A stretch of DNA of 64,000 nucleotides, taken from Algimonas ampicilliniresistens. GTDB taxonomy: Bacteria > Pseudomonadota > Alphaproteobacteria > Caulobacterales > Maricaulaceae. The DNA is taken from the NCBI RefSeq assembly GCF_030159955.1, contig NZ_BSNK01000001.1, forward strand, positions 1,488,001 through 1,552,000, given 5' to 3'. Below the pieces are notes generated by a model. It saw only the letters and a program-made list of their open reading frames with translations. It did not search any database and had not been told where the DNA came from. This document shows positions 1-9,285 of this stretch, in pieces (positions within the stretch are counted from its first letter, which is position 1; the number at the start of each line of letters is the position of its first letter). A program made the translations under genes and the position numbers.

Positions 1-587
1 GGAAAGCACCCCGCATGGTCTGGCATAATGACCCGATCATTCCGGACGATGTAAGGTTCGTGGTTGTCCCCGGTGGGTTTTCCTATGGCGACTATCTCCG
101 GTCAGGCGCCATCGCTGCGAACTCACCCGTCATTCAAGACTTAAAACGTAAGGCTGAAGCCGGACTACCCGTTCTCGGTATTTGTAACGGATTTCAAATC
201 CTGACAGAGGCTCGGATGCTGCCCGGCGCGCTGATGCGCAACACGAACCAAAAGTTTGTCTGCCGGATTAGTCGGCTCCGTCTCGCCAACGCCAAGACAC
301 GGTTCACCAAGCGCTACGACGCAAAGAATGAAATCGACATTCCGGTCGCTCATCATGACGGTAATTTCTTCGCTGATGACGACACGCTTCGCCGCATCGA
401 AGGCAATGGTCAGGTCGTATTCCGCTATGTCGATAATCCGAATGGCTCGCGCAATGACATTGCCGGGATCGTCAATGAAGCCGGCAATGTTCTCGGCATG
501 ATGCCGCACCCCGAACGCGCAGTCGACAAGCTGCATGGCGGCACAGACGGCATCCCCCTATTCAAATCCATTCTCGAGTCGTTGTAA
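1..587 (+). CDS. purQ: Phosphoribosylformylglycinamidine synthase, glutaminase subunit PurQ (5' end cut by window)
   Basis: PurQ is the class I glutamine amidotransferase that supplies ammonia to PurL in the fourth step of purine synthesis. Counting from the first Met at base 15, the nucleophile Cys57 lies in the GICNGFQ elbow, and the His165/Glu167 pair lies in the PHPE motif near the C-terminus. The frame is open to the window edge and reads KAPRMVWHN, which matches the internal part of PurQ rather than its start, so about 30 N-terminal residues are missing because of the window boundary. The stop overlaps the purL start by one base (TAATG), indicating translational coupling. Confidence 0.95.
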   Translation, partial: KAPRMVWHNDPIIPDDVRFVVVPGGFSYGDYLRSGAIAANSPVIQDLKRKAEAGLPVLGICNGFQILTEARMLPGALMRNTNQKFVCRISRLRLANAKTRFTKRYDAKNEIDIPVAHHDGNFFADDDTLRRIEGNGQVVFRYVDNPNGSRNDIAGIVNEAGNVLGMMPHPERAVDKLHGGTDGIPLFKSILESL

Positions 588-2815
588 TGGCCCCAACCAA
601 ACCAGCTGACGGAATCACTCCTGAAATCGTCGCCGAACACGGCCTGTCCGAGAGCGAATATAAGATCATTCTCGACCGGGTGGGTCGCGAGCCCAACCTG
701 ACCGAACTCGGTATCTTTTCTGTTATGTGGTCGGAGCATTGTTCTTACAAATCGTCGCGCCGTCACCTTGGCAAGTTTTTGACCAAAAGTGACCGTGTCA
801 TCCAAGGCCCGGGAGAAAATGCTGGTGTAATCGATATTGATGATGGCGACGCGATCATCTTCAAAATGGAGAGCCACAACCACCCTTCCTACATCGAGCC
901 TTACCAAGGGGCTGCGACTGGTGTCGGCGGTATCATGCGCGATGTCTTCACAATGGGCGCGCGCCCGATTGCCCTACTGAACGCACTGCGCTTCGGCGCG
1001 CCGGATCATCCCAAGACCAAAAGCTTGGTCGCGGGCGTTGTCGCCGGGATTGGCGGTTACGGAAACTGTGTCGGCGTTCCGACCGTGGGTGGAGAGACCA
1101 ACTTCCACGAAGGGTATAATGGCAACATTCTGGTCAATGCTATGTGCGTTGGCCTCGCCCGAACCGACAATGTTTTCTACTCCGCCGCGAAAGGCGTCGG
1201 CAATCCAATCTTCTATGTTGGATCGAAAACCGGACGTGACGGCATTCACGGCGCAACTATGGCGTCGGCTGAGTTTGATGACGATAGTGATGAAAAACGC
1301 CCGACCGTACAGGTCGGCGACCCCTTCACCGAAAAACTTCTGATCGAAGCCTGCCTTGAGCTCATGGCAACGGATGCGATTATTGCCATCCAGGATATGG
1401 GCGCAGCGGGCCTCACCTCTTCCTCCATCGAAATGGCGGATAAAGGTGGTGTCGGCATCAAGCTTAATCTCGACAAAGTCCCACAACGTGAAGAGGGCAT
1501 GACGCCCTACGAAATGATGCTGTCGGAGAGCCAAGAGCGGATGCTCATGGTGATTCAACCTGGGAAGGAAAAGCTGGCCTTCGACGTGTTCGAAAAATGG
1601 GGGCTGGATGTCGCCAAAATCGGCGTCACAACGGATACGGGCCATCTGGTTTTGACGCACGGCAGGAAAACTGTCTGCGACATTCCGATTTCGCCTCTGG
1701 CGGACGATGCGCCTAATTATGATCGCCCCCACGTCCCGACAGAACCGCGCGATGTGCTAGAGCCACATCAAGTCCCAGAGCCAACCGACTTTAATGACGC
1801 CCTACTCCGCGTCATGACTGATCCCGATATGGCGTCAAAGCGCTGGGTTTGGGAGCAATATGATCGCCACGTCATGGCGGACACGGTCGACAGTAGTCAG
1901 TCTGGTGGAGACGCCGCCATCATCCGCATCCACGGCACCAACAAAGCTATCGCGATTACGACGGATTGTACGCCGCGCTATTGCTACGCCGATCCCGTCG
2001 AAGGCGGAAAGCAAGTGGTCGCTGAGACATGGCGCAACCTGACAGCCGTGGGAGCAGATCCGATCGCGATCACGGATTGTCTGAATTTTGGCAATCCCGA
2101 ACGACCCGAAATCATGGGACAATTTGTCGGTTGTATCGAGGGTATGAATGAAGCCTGCCGCGCATTTGACTATCCCGTCGTGTCCGGCAATGTCAGCCTT
2201 TATAACGAAACCAATGGCGTTGCCATTCCCCCCACTCCAGCCGTCGGGGGTGTCGGCCTGATTTCTGACCTCGGCTATTTCAAGACACTTAAAGGCATGA
2301 AGGAGGGCGAAACCCTCATTCTGCTGGGCGAGACCAAGGGTTGGCTCGGAAGCTCCATCTATCTCCGGGCCTTACACAATCGGGAAGACGGCGCACCGCC
2401 ATCGGTCGATCTGGCCGCCGAGAAACGTACGGGCGATTATGTCCGTAAACTGATCCGAAACCGCCGCGTCAGCGCCGTGCATGACCTGTCCGATGGCGGT
2501 CTCGCTGCGGCAGCATCCGACATGGCGTTCGCTACGGGTGTCGGTGTCGCGCTCACTAATCCGAGTGATCTACCCGGACATGCTTGGTATTTCGGCGAAG
2601 ATCAGGCGCGGTACCTCATCTCAACTGACGCCAATTCGATCAATCCGATCCTGGCCACAGCTGAAGGTCTCGGTGTCAAAGCTCAGATTGTCGGTAAGAT
2701 CGGCGGCGACCGCATCAAGGCAACTGACGCCTTTGATGTTTCTCTTGTCGGCATGCGTGATCGTTGGGCTAACTGGATGCCCGATCTGATGAGCGGCGCG
2801 ACGGAGACCGTCTAA
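587..2815 (+). CDS. purL: Phosphoribosylformylglycinamidine synthase, synthetase subunit PurL (small type)
   Basis: PurL converts FGAR to FGAM using ATP and ammonia delivered from PurQ. The 742-residue length is that of the small (PurS/PurQ-dependent) form, not the 1,300-residue fused enzyme of gammaproteobacteria. Visible motifs are SEHCSYKSS (about residues 49-57), GPGENAGV (74-81) and the MESHNHPS metal/ATP region (94-101), followed by the second AIRS-like half with its DCLNFGNPE stretch. It starts on the last base of the purQ stop and ends one base into the next gene, so purQ, purL and bolA read as one transcript. purS is expected just left of the window. Confidence 0.97.
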   Translation: MAPTKPADGITPEIVAEHGLSESEYKIILDRVGREPNLTELGIFSVMWSEHCSYKSSRRHLGKFLTKSDRVIQGPGENAGVIDIDDGDAIIFKMESHNHPSYIEPYQGAATGVGGIMRDVFTMGARPIALLNALRFGAPDHPKTKSLVAGVVAGIGGYGNCVGVPTVGGETNFHEGYNGNILVNAMCVGLARTDNVFYSAAKGVGNPIFYVGSKTGRDGIHGATMASAEFDDDSDEKRPTVQVGDPFTEKLLIEACLELMATDAIIAIQDMGAAGLTSSSIEMADKGGVGIKLNLDKVPQREEGMTPYEMMLSESQERMLMVIQPGKEKLAFDVFEKWGLDVAKIGVTTDTGHLVLTHGRKTVCDIPISPLADDAPNYDRPHVPTEPRDVLEPHQVPEPTDFNDALLRVMTDPDMASKRWVWEQYDRHVMADTVDSSQSGGDAAIIRIHGTNKAIAITTDCTPRYCYADPVEGGKQVVAETWRNLTAVGADPIAITDCLNFGNPERPEIMGQFVGCIEGMNEACRAFDYPVVSGNVSLYNETNGVAIPPTPAVGGVGLISDLGYFKTLKGMKEGETLILLGETKGWLGSSIYLRALHNREDGAPPSVDLAAEKRTGDYVRKLIRNRRVSAVHDLSDGGLAAAASDMAFATGVGVALTNPSDLPGHAWYFGEDQARYLISTDANSINPILATAEGLGVKAQIVGKIGGDRIKATDAFDVSLVGMRDRWANWMPDLMSGATETV

Positions 2816-3045
2816 TGGCGATGGCCGAGCGAGACATCGTTGCTTTGCTGAAAGCTGTTCTGCCTGATGCGGATATCGAGATGATCGATCTGGCGGGCGA
2901 TAACGACCATTGGAAAGCCGTAATTGTCAGCGAGCAGTTTCGAGGTTTAAGCCGCGTCGCCCAGCATCAACTCGTCTATAGGGCGCTCGGCGATAAAATG
3001 GGGGGCGAGCTCCATGCACTCGCGCTGGAAACTCGTACGCCCTAA
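2815..3045 (+). CDS. BolA-family protein
   Basis: A 76-residue single-domain protein of the BolA/IbaG class. It has the compact class II KH-like fold with the typical pattern DHWKAVIVSEQFRGLSRVAQHQLVY. BolA proteins bind monothiol glutaredoxins and share a [2Fe-2S] cluster with them, in iron sensing and Fe-S delivery. The neighbour grxD is exactly that partner. The ATG overlaps the last base of the purL stop. A second ATG six bases on (MAERDIV) is an equally good start. The purL-bolA-grxD order is common in alphaproteobacteria. Confidence 0.9.
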   Translation: MAMAERDIVALLKAVLPDADIEMIDLAGDNDHWKAVIVSEQFRGLSRVAQHQLVYRALGDKMGGELHALALETRTP

Positions 3046-3113
3046 CCACTTGCTCTGCTTGAATTTGCTTAGGTCCATCCCTAGCTAAAGCGCCGACACT
3101 TCAGGAGATTCCC

Positions 3114-3449
3114 ATGTCCGACAATCCAGCTCACGCACAAATCGCCGAAACCGTCGGCGCGAATGACGTGGTCCTCTTCATGAAAGGGACACCGACTTTT
3201 CCGCAATGCGGCTTCTCTTCAACAGTCGTACAAGTCTTTGACTATTTAGGCGTGAACTACGCGTCCGTGAATGTTCTTGAGAACCCAGAGATCCGCCAGG
3301 GCATTAAGGACGTCAATAATTGGCCGACCATCCCGCAAGTCTTCGTCAAAGGGGAGTTCATCGGCGGCTGTGATATTGTCCGGGAAATGTTTGAATCAGG
3401 TGAGCTCCGCACGATGCTATCTGACAAAGGCGTGGAGATGGCGGCCTAA
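3114..3449 (+). CDS. grxD: Monothiol glutaredoxin, Grx4 family
   Basis: A 111-residue class II glutaredoxin with the monothiol active site CGFS (Cys32) followed by the [19 protein letters not shown] glutathione-binding segment. Proteins of this family bind a glutathione-ligated [2Fe-2S] cluster and deliver it to apoproteins, often as a heterodimer with BolA, whose gene lies 68 bases upstream. An AGGAG ribosome binding site sits at 3103-3107, seven bases before the ATG. The gene is followed within 30 bases by a strong rho-independent terminator. Confidence 0.96.
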   Translation: MSDNPAHAQIAETVGANDVVLFMKGTPTFPQCGFSSTVVQVFDYLGVNYASVNVLENPEIRQGIKDVNNWPTIPQVFVKGEFIGGCDIVREMFESGELRTMLSDKGVEMAA

Positions 3450-3476
3450 CCGCTCCTTCAAATATCCAGATAAAGA

Positions 3477-3510
3477 AAAACCCGCCTCGATGAGGCGGGT
3501 TCTTTTTTTT
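3477..3510. terminator. Bidirectional rho-independent terminator between grxD and rpsD
   Basis: A perfect 10-bp stem (AACCCGCCTC / GAGGCGGGTT) with a three-base loop is followed by a run of eight T on the plus strand. On the minus strand the same stem is followed by TTTTTCTTT. It therefore can end both the grxD transcript and the convergent rpsD transcript. Confidence 0.92.
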
Positions 3511-3526
3511 GCGCTGATGGCAAATA

Positions 3527-4144
3527 TTAGCGTGAATAGAATTCGATAACGAGGTTGGGTTCCATCTGAACCGCATAAGGCACTTCGTCGAAGCTTGGCA
3601 CGCGCGAGAATGTCGCTTTCATCGCTTTGACGTCAAGGTCGAGATATTCAGGAACTTCGCGCTCGGCGAGTTCAAGAGCTTCAAGAACCAGAGCCATCGT
3701 CTTAGACTTTTCACGAACTTCAACAGTGTCGCCCGGTTTGACGCGGTAAGACGGGATGTTGACCTTCTTGCCGTTCACCAACACGTGGCCGTGATTGACG
3801 AACTGACGTGACGCAAACACGGTCGGCACGAATTTCGCGCGATAGACCACAGCGTCCAGACGACACTCAAGCAGGCCGATCAGGTTTTCGGACGTATCGC
3901 CCTTCATCCGTGTCGCTTCGTCATAAATGCGACGGAACTGTTTTTCTTGGATGTTGCCGTAATAGCCTTTGAGCTTTTGCTTAGCGCGGAGCTGCGTACC
4001 GAAGTCGGACATCTTGCCACGACGGCCCGCACCGTGCTGACCTGGAGGGGTCGGGCGCTTATTCACTGGAGACTTAGGACGACCCCAGATGTTTTCGCCC
4101 ATACGGCGGTCAATTTTATACTTGGCGGAATGACGCTTGGACAT
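3527..4144 (-). CDS. rpsD: 30S ribosomal protein S4
   Basis: S4 is a primary 16S rRNA-binding protein that nucleates assembly of the small-subunit body. The 205-residue length is standard. It starts [16 protein letters not shown], contains the [17 protein letters not shown] loop near residues 34-49, and has the S4 RNA-binding domain at about 94-157 ([19 protein letters not shown] onward). As in many alphaproteobacteria it stands alone rather than in the alpha operon. A good sigma-70 promoter lies upstream at 4237-4264, giving an untranslated leader of about 85 bases with a small hairpin. Confidence 0.98.
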   Translation of the reverse strand: MSKRHSAKYKIDRRMGENIWGRPKSPVNKRPTPPGQHGAGRRGKMSDFGTQLRAKQKLKGYYGNIQEKQFRRIYDEATRMKGDTSENLIGLLECRLDAVVYRAKFVPTVFASRQFVNHGHVLVNGKKVNIPSYRVKPGDTVEVREKSKTMALVLEALELAEREVPEYLDLDVKAMKATFSRVPSFDEVPYAVQMEPNLVIEFYSR

Positions 4145-4236
4145 AGCCTACGCCCTTTCTTATCGTTCGCAGGCCGGTCCTTCACGAAAAGGACAATTGC
4201 AACGGCGGCAGTGCGAAAACCCGTTAGAAGGCGGGC

Positions 4237-4264
4237 GATATAAGGCAACAAAGCGTGACGTCAA
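4237..4264 (-). promoter_or_regulatory. Probable housekeeping promoter of rpsD
   Basis: On the minus strand TTGACG (4264-4259) and TATATC (4242-4237) are separated by 16 bases, a close match to the -35/-10 consensus. It points into rpsD and is the best promoter-like sequence in the gap between the divergent genes rpsD and rarD. Seen directly; activity is inferred. Confidence 0.6.
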
Positions 4265-4304
4265 CAGGGCATGACACGCGCGATGGCGGGTGTATTGCGT
4301 TGCA

Positions 4305-5201
4305 ATGAACCGCCTACAACCCACCGATTCCCGCGCTGGATTAATCTCAGGCTTATCCGCCTATTTGATGTGGGGCCTCTTCCCGATCTATTTCGTGGCA
4401 ACGAAGGCCGTTCCAGCGCCGGAAATCCTCGCGCACCGAATCCTATGGTCCCTGCCCTTTGGCCTGCTGATTCTGTTGTTCAGAAGGCAAATCGGGGACA
4501 CGATCAAAGCGATCCGGAAACCTCGTACGCTCGCTCTATTGGCCCTCGCCTCTATCAGTCTGGCCGCGAATTGGGGCGTCTATATTTATGCCATCCAGAT
4601 CGAGCAGATTTTCCAAGGTAGTCTCGGCTACTATATCAATCCTCTGATCTATGTTTTGGTTGCTGTGTTGTTCTTTGGCGAACGTCTGACCCGCTTACAG
4701 GGCCTCGCGATTGCGCTCGCTTGCATCGGCGTTCTGGTTCTCACGATCTATGGAGGACAGTTCCCGGTTATCTCACTGTTCCTCGCGGTAAGCTTCACGA
4801 TCTATGGTGTGCTTCGAAAGCTCATCGATGTCGGCGCCATGCCCGGACTCTTTATCGAAGTCTTGGTTCTAATTGTGCCTGCCGTCCTTTACTTAGGTTG
4901 GTTATGGCAGACTGATACGCTCGTCTTTGGCACGGACCAAACCCTAAGCTGGCTCATGGTCGCTGCCGGTCCGATAACCGTTCTACCACTTTTGGCGTTC
5001 GCCTTTGCAGCACGTCGGATCCGTCTGTCCACACTGGGCATTTTACAATTTATTGGTCCGACGATGCAGTTTCTCTGCGGCCTCTATTTCGGTGAACCCT
5101 TCACCACGGCCCATGCCGTTTGTTTCACACTGATCTGGGTCGGCGTGGTCCTGTTTGCCTTGGATGGCTGGCGCGCTAGCCGACTACCATCCGTGCAATA
5201 A
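4305..5201 (+). CDS. rarD: RarD-like EamA/DMT-family transporter
   Basis: An integral membrane protein of about 298 residues with roughly ten hydrophobic segments and two EamA halves. The N-terminus GLISGLSAYLMWGLFPIYF and the LAANWGVYIYAI region are typical of the RarD subgroup. RarD proteins are drug/metabolite exporters of uncertain substrate. The frame also has a GTG at 4290, five codons earlier; I prefer the ATG at 4305 because MNRLQ leads directly into the conserved region, but neither has a clear ribosome binding site. The 3' end overlaps the convergent small membrane protein gene by 26 bases. Confidence 0.88.
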   Translation: MNRLQPTDSRAGLISGLSAYLMWGLFPIYFVATKAVPAPEILAHRILWSLPFGLLILLFRRQIGDTIKAIRKPRTLALLALASISLAANWGVYIYAIQIEQIFQGSLGYYINPLIYVLVAVLFFGERLTRLQGLAIALACIGVLVLTIYGGQFPVISLFLAVSFTIYGVLRKLIDVGAMPGLFIEVLVLIVPAVLYLGWLWQTDTLVFGTDQTLSWLMVAAGPITVLPLLAFAFAARRIRLSTLGILQFIGPTMQFLCGLYFGEPFTTAHAVCFTLIWVGVVLFALDGWRASRLPSVQ

Positions 5202-5436
5202 AGATCCCGAACGCAAACAAGACGAAATGAATCAGCGTTTGAGACGCTAAAAGGAAAGCCCCGTCGAGGAACATATTCTGGTCCGGGGCTTGCGCCTGGT
5301 TTCGCAGAGCCTTGCGGCGCGGCGAGAACAACAGGAACGTTGAGACAATGGCAACCGCCAAGACAAAAGGAAATGGATAGCCGAAAAAGCCAAGCGCAAA
5401 GCTGACGATTAAGGTGAGATAGGGAACGTATTTCAT
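5176..5436 (-). CDS. Small two- or three-helix membrane protein of unknown function
   Basis: An 86-residue hydrophobic protein. Helices are visible at about residues 4-20, 22-38 and 60-84, with a basic loop (SPRRKALRNQAQ) between the second and third. I do not recognise a family. Its start overlaps the stop of the upstream methylase by four bases (ATGA), so the two are almost certainly co-translated. Its 3' end runs 26 bases into the convergent rarD gene. Coupling to the methylase, the membrane pattern and the absence of a competing frame support it as real. Confidence 0.7.
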   Translation of the reverse strand: MKYVPYLTLIVSFALGFFGYPFPFVLAVAIVSTFLLFSPRRKALRNQAQAPDQNMFLDGAFLLASQTLIHFVLFAFGIFIARMVVG

Positions 5437-6287
5437 GACTCGGATTTCTTTTCTGTCTCAGTCTTCTTTTTTGATTCGGATTGACGTTTCCGGTCAATGT
5501 GATGGCCGCGACCCCGCGACAAAGCTTTTACGATGCCGCGAAAGGTGCGGACTTCCTGTTCTGTCATTCTCGCGCGTATTAGCGGCGCGCGAATATTGTG
5601 ACGCATAAGCTCTTTCTTCACCGCAGGATAGAAGAAGCCGGCTTCTTCCAGTTCCGCTTCCATATGGTCAAACAATCTGACGAGATCTTCCCGAGGCGCC
5701 ACATCGGATAGCGCATCGTCAAATGTGTCCGGCACACCCTCACCCGCTGCGTATAGAAAAGCGAAGACGTTCACGGCCTGAGCGAGATTGAGCGATTGGA
5801 AGGCGGGATTGACCGGATATGTCAGGATTGCATCTGACAGCGCGACGTCGGCATTGGTCAGCCCGGCATTCTCTGGGCCGAATAAGATGCCGGTGCGCGT
5901 TCCATCGCGTTCCATCGCGCGCAATTTTGAACCGACGCCGTCCACTCCGACAACGGGAAGTTCGATCTCACGACGCCTCGCCGTGGCAGACAGGACATAG
6001 TTCAGATCAGCAATCGCCGCGTCAGTCGTGTCGAATAGTTGCGCGTTTTCTAAAACAGATAGCGCGCCCGCCGCCAGTGTCTCCGCCGCTGGGTTAGGCC
6101 AACCGTCCCGCGGGGCCACAAGGCGTAAGTCTGTCAGACCAAAATTGAGCATGGAGCGGGCCGCGGACCCGATATTCTCTCCAAGCTGCGGGTTGACGAG
6201 AATAACAGCAGGCACAGTCCCGCCATTCTTACCTACAGCACGGCCCAATTGGTCATGCACGTCTTTGCCGGGCTTGTTCGCGCCCAT
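5433..6287 (-). CDS. trmJ: TrmJ-family SPOUT RNA 2'-O-methyltransferase
   Basis: A 284-residue SpoU/TrmH-class methyltransferase. The substrate-side motif NPQLGENIGSAARSMLNFG is at residues 32-50. The SAM-binding trefoil knot motifs are LFGPENAGL (135-143) and NPAFQSLNLAQAV (160-172). The C-terminal extension (about 200-250) is the one seen in TrmJ, which 2'-O-methylates position 32 of tRNAs. The protein ends in a lysine/serine/glutamate-rich tail that may bind RNA or be disordered. It is divergent from icd and coupled downstream to a small membrane protein. Assignment to TrmJ rather than another SPOUT member is likely but not certain. Confidence 0.85.
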   Translation of the reverse strand: MGANKPGKDVHDQLGRAVGKNGGTVPAVILVNPQLGENIGSAARSMLNFGLTDLRLVAPRDGWPNPAAETLAAGALSVLENAQLFDTTDAAIADLNYVLSATARRREIELPVVGVDGVGSKLRAMERDGTRTGILFGPENAGLTNADVALSDAILTYPVNPAFQSLNLAQAVNVFAFLYAAGEGVPDTFDDALSDVAPREDLVRLFDHMEAELEEAGFFYPAVKKELMRHNIRAPLIRARMTEQEVRTFRGIVKALSRGRGHHIDRKRQSESKKKTETEKKSES

Positions 6288-6308
6288 GTGATCGCTCCGG
6301 GATAGGTC

Positions 6309-6336
6309 TTTAACTTCAAGCGGGCTTTGCTATATG
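6309..6336 (+). promoter_or_regulatory. Possible icd promoter
   Basis: TTTAAC (6309-6314) and TATATG (6331-6336) are spaced by 16 bases, 55 bases before the icd start. The -35 element is imperfect. A good ribosome binding site, AGAGGA, follows at 6382-6387. Confidence 0.3.
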
Positions 6337-6391
6337 CGGCCACGACTTTCCTAAAGCGCTTACCGCACATCCGATAGATATAGAGGACTTC

Positions 6392-7603
6392 ATGGCCAAA
6401 ATTAAGGTGAACAACCCCGTCGTCAATATGAATGGCGACGAGATGACCCGCATCATCTGGGACATGATCATTGATCGACTGATCGAGCCCTATCTCGATA
6501 TTGATCTGCTTGACTATGACCTTTCGATCCAGTCGCGCGATGCGACGGACGATCAGATCACAATCGACGCGGCGCATGCCATCAAAAAACATAATGTCGG
6601 CATCAAATGCGCGACAATCACGCCGGACGAGCAACGCGTCGAAGAATTCGACCTGAAAGAAATGTGGCGCTCGCCCAACGGCACCATCCGCAACATTCTT
6701 GGCGGTGTTGTATTCCGTGAACCAATCATTTGCTCCAACATCCCGCGCCTCGTCCCAGGCTGGACCCAGCCTATCGTCATTGGCCGTCACGCGTTTGGTG
6801 ATCAGTATAAGGCGACAGACTTTGTCGTTCCCGGACCGGGAACAGCGACCATCAAGTTTGAAGGCGAAGACGGCGAAGTTATCGAACGCAAAATCTTCGA
6901 CTTCCCTGGCGGCGGTGTGCTGATGGGCATGTATAATCTGGACGATTCGATCCGCGATTTCGCGCGGGCCTGTTTCAACTATGGTGTCCAACGTCGTTGG
7001 CCTGTCTACATGTCGACCAAGAACACCATCCTCAAAAAATATGACGGTCGCTTCAAAGATATCTTCCAAGAGATTTTCGACGCAGAATTCGCTGACAAGT
7101 TCGCCGAATTTGGCGGCGAATATCAGCACCGCCTCATCGACGACATGGTCGCGGCCGCAATGAAATGGTCCGGCGGTTATATCTGGGCGTGTAAGAACTA
7201 TGACGGCGATGTGCAGTCCGACACGGTTGCACAGGGCTTCGGCTCACTCGGCCTGATGACGTCCTTCCTGCTCACGCCTGATGGTAAGACAATGGAAGCG
7301 GAGGCCGCACACGGCACTGTTACCCGTCACTACCGCAACCATCAAAAAGGCGAAGCCACGTCGACTAACTCAACCGCCTCCATCTATGCATGGACACGCG
7401 GCTTGGCTCACCGGGCCAAGATCGACGACAATGAAGCGCTACTTAAGTTCGCAGTCGGTCTGGAAAACACCGTACGCGAAACTATCGAAGGCGGTCAGAT
7501 GACCAAAGACCTCGCCCTTCTCGTCGGCGACAAGCAAGGCTGGTTGACCACGACAGGCTATCTCGAAGCGATTGCCGAGAACCTTGAAAAGAAGATGGCC
7601 TAG
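6392..7603 (+). CDS. icd: NADP-dependent isocitrate dehydrogenase (eukaryote-like homodimeric type)
   Basis: Catalyses oxidative decarboxylation of isocitrate to 2-oxoglutarate in the TCA cycle, producing NADPH. The 403-residue length and sequence ([20 protein letters not shown]) match the IDH subfamily shared by alphaproteobacteria and eukaryotes rather than E. coli Icd. Substrate-binding segments TITPDE (75-80) and [12 protein letters not shown] (94-105) are intact, as is the [12 protein letters not shown] region near residues 210-221. It is monocistronic: promoter-like elements upstream and a strong terminator 29 bases downstream. Confidence 0.97.
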   Translation: MAKIKVNNPVVNMNGDEMTRIIWDMIIDRLIEPYLDIDLLDYDLSIQSRDATDDQITIDAAHAIKKHNVGIKCATITPDEQRVEEFDLKEMWRSPNGTIRNILGGVVFREPIICSNIPRLVPGWTQPIVIGRHAFGDQYKATDFVVPGPGTATIKFEGEDGEVIERKIFDFPGGGVLMGMYNLDDSIRDFARACFNYGVQRRWPVYMSTKNTILKKYDGRFKDIFQEIFDAEFADKFAEFGGEYQHRLIDDMVAAAMKWSGGYIWACKNYDGDVQSDTVAQGFGSLGLMTSFLLTPDGKTMEAEAAHGTVTRHYRNHQKGEATSTNSTASIYAWTRGLAHRAKIDDNEALLKFAVGLENTVRETIEGGQMTKDLALLVGDKQGWLTTTGYLEAIAENLEKKMA

Positions 7604-7631
7604 AGCCATCACACTAAACTCTAATCAAACA

Positions 7632-7660
7632 AAGCCTCGGCCCTGTGCCGGGGCTTTTTT
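7632..7660 (+). terminator. Rho-independent terminator after icd
   Basis: A 10-bp stem (AAGCCTCGGC / GCCGGGGCTT, one G-T pair) with loop CCTGT is followed by six T. It lies only 14 bases before the start of the next plus-strand gene. Confidence 0.9.
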
Positions 7661-7674
7661 GTTAGACGCATCGC

Positions 7675-7944
7675 ATGGATGACTTTGTGACAGCATGGGA
7701 TGAACTCCCACTCGGTAGTTTTGATGGCCTGTTTCAAGGTCGGCGCTACGGCGTTACTCGGACAGAACGGGATGGCGGTCGGCAGAGTTGGCTCTGGGCG
7801 GAAGAACTCGGCGGGTCAGATCACATCAGCGCCAATTTCTACCGCTTAAAGTCAGGGCCATTACTGAAGCCCTGCGAAATGCCCGCTGCAAAAGTTATCG
7901 CTTTTGTCCTGAATATCGAACCAATTCTGCTGCGCGAACCGTAA
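7675..7944 (+). CDS. Conserved alphaproteobacterial small protein of unknown function
   Basis: An 89-residue soluble protein with no signal peptide or membrane segment. The pattern RRYGVTRTERDGG...WAEELGGSDHISANFYRL...KPCEMPAAKVIAFVL recurs in many alphaproteobacteria as I recall the family, but I know of no established function. Two invariant-looking blocks (EELGG-DHISANxYRL and KPCEMPAAKV) suggest a folded domain. The start lies just 14 bases after the icd terminator T-run and has no visible Shine-Dalgarno, so the mRNA may be nearly leaderless or depend on read-through from icd. Confidence 0.8.
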   Translation: MDDFVTAWDELPLGSFDGLFQGRRYGVTRTERDGGRQSWLWAEELGGSDHISANFYRLKSGPLLKPCEMPAAKVIAFVLNIEPILLREP

Positions 7945-7989
7945 AGAGATAAATGACTCGGCACTCCGCCGGATGATGTTGGAGCTAAA

Positions 7990-8793
7990 ATGCGCCTATT
8001 CTCACTATTGTTCGCAACGGCCTTCATGGCGCCAGGCGTCGCTACTGCCAACGAAGCGCAAGAGGGCCCGAATATACGCATCGGTGCCGCCGCGCTCTAT
8101 ACGCCGAAATATGTGGGGTCCGACGATTACGACCTTCGAGCCCTCCCCCTTATTAGTTTTGATAATCTAGCTGGGTTTGAACTGTCAGGACTGGCGCTGG
8201 CCTATCCTCTGATCGATATTGGAACGGGCCAAGGGCCAGGCCGCTGGTCATTGAAGGCCGGTCCGCGCGTCGCCTTCGACTTTGGTCGCGACAGTGAAGA
8301 CAGCCCAACCCTAACCGGATTAGAAGACATTGGTGCCAGCCTACTGACCGGCGGGTTTCTACGCGCGTCTTACGGCCCGCTCGGCGTTAGGGTTGATGCT
8401 GGACAGGATGTGCTCGGTGGACATGACGGGTTCAATGCGGATCTGTCGGTCGGAACCTATCTGCCAGACGGGCTACTGGCCGAAAACTTAGCCATCCAAC
8501 CTGCTATCACGATCAGTTGGGCTGATGAGACGTACAATCAGGCCATATACGGCATCACGGCGCAGCAAGCCGCTGCGTCGGGCCTGCCTCAATATGATCT
8601 GGGTAGCGGCTTTCACCGCGCCTCCGTCAGCCTGCTTAGCTGGTATCAAATCGATGATCGCTGGCAGTTAAACACGGTTCTATCTTACCGAAAATATAGA
8701 GGTGATTTTGCCGATAGTCCGATATTGCAGGCCCCAGATGGTGCGACATCCGATGTCTTTGCACTGATAGGGGTTTCTAGGCGGTTCGGTTAA
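7990..8793 (+). CDS. MipA/OmpV-family outer membrane protein
   Basis: A 267-residue secreted beta-barrel protein. The N-terminus MRLFSLLFATAFMAPGVATA is a signal peptide with cleavage before NEAQ. The mature part opens with IRIGAAALYTPKYVGSDDYD and ends in a C-terminal phenylalanine-containing strand (GVSRRFG), as in the MipA/OmpV group. Family members are outer-membrane proteins; MipA links murein hydrolase and synthase in E. coli, but most members are simple barrel proteins of unknown cargo. A GGAG site at 7981-7984 precedes the ATG. Its stop overlaps the start of the following lipoprotein gene by one base. Confidence 0.85.
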   Translation: MRLFSLLFATAFMAPGVATANEAQEGPNIRIGAAALYTPKYVGSDDYDLRALPLISFDNLAGFELSGLALAYPLIDIGTGQGPGRWSLKAGPRVAFDFGRDSEDSPTLTGLEDIGASLLTGGFLRASYGPLGVRVDAGQDVLGGHDGFNADLSVGTYLPDGLLAENLAIQPAITISWADETYNQAIYGITAQQAAASGLPQYDLGSGFHRASVSLLSWYQIDDRWQLNTVLSYRKYRGDFADSPILQAPDGATSDVFALIGVSRRFG

Positions 8794-9251
8794 TGACGAT
8801 TTTGAAAACGGCGACTTTAGGGGCGGCATTGATGATCGCGGGCTGCACGTCCGAAGGGGCAAGTCTTCAAGATCAAGACACTGCCCGCTGCGACGACATT
8901 TGGACAATTAATAGCGTCACCGTTCTTCCCGAAATGGAGACACAGGCTCAGCGTTATTACGAAGCCGCCTGGCTACCTGCACGCGTGCGGGCCAAGGCCA
9001 AGGGGGTCGTGAAAGACTATATGCTTATGAGCTCTGGCAAACCCGATCAGCCAGACATTCAACTCATAACAGTTTATGAAGATGATCAGCAATGGAATGC
9101 CAGCGAGGACGCTTTCCAAGCTATCTTCAAGGAACTCGGACTACCACGCCCACTCTTAATCGATGGATTGGAGCGCAGTCAGATCATTGCCGACACGATA
9201 GGCGCCGATGACTACCGCTTCGTTCGGTCCGTTTCAGGGCCTTGCAACTAG
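8793..9251 (+). CDS. Lipoprotein of unknown function, coupled to the OmpV-like gene
   Basis: A 152-residue protein with a lipoprotein signal: a hydrophobic stretch ending in the lipobox LMIAGC (Cys18). The mature part contains QRYYEAAWLPARVRAKAKGVVKDYMLM and ITVYEDDQQWNASEDAFQAIFKELG, consistent with a small alpha/beta domain reminiscent of stress-responsive A/B barrel (dabb) proteins, though this resemblance is weak. It overlaps the upstream OmpV-like gene by one base (TAATG) and is convergent with ftsA 34 bases away, so it probably acts with the outer-membrane protein. Confidence 0.75.
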   Translation: MTILKTATLGAALMIAGCTSEGASLQDQDTARCDDIWTINSVTVLPEMETQAQRYYEAAWLPARVRAKAKGVVKDYMLMSSGKPDQPDIQLITVYEDDQQWNASEDAFQAIFKELGLPRPLLIDGLERSQIIADTIGADDYRFVRSVSGPCN

Positions 9252-9285
9252 CACTCTTTAACAAGCCCGCGGCCTCATGGCTGGG

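Noticed and set aside
974-1732. 252-residue open frame antisense to purL
   Set aside because: Shadow of purL with histidine- and isoleucine-rich composition and no motif.
6233-7129. 298-residue open frame antisense to icd
   Set aside because: It lies wholly across the conserved icd coding region and the trmJ start, has no recognisable motif, and is a shadow frame produced by codon bias.
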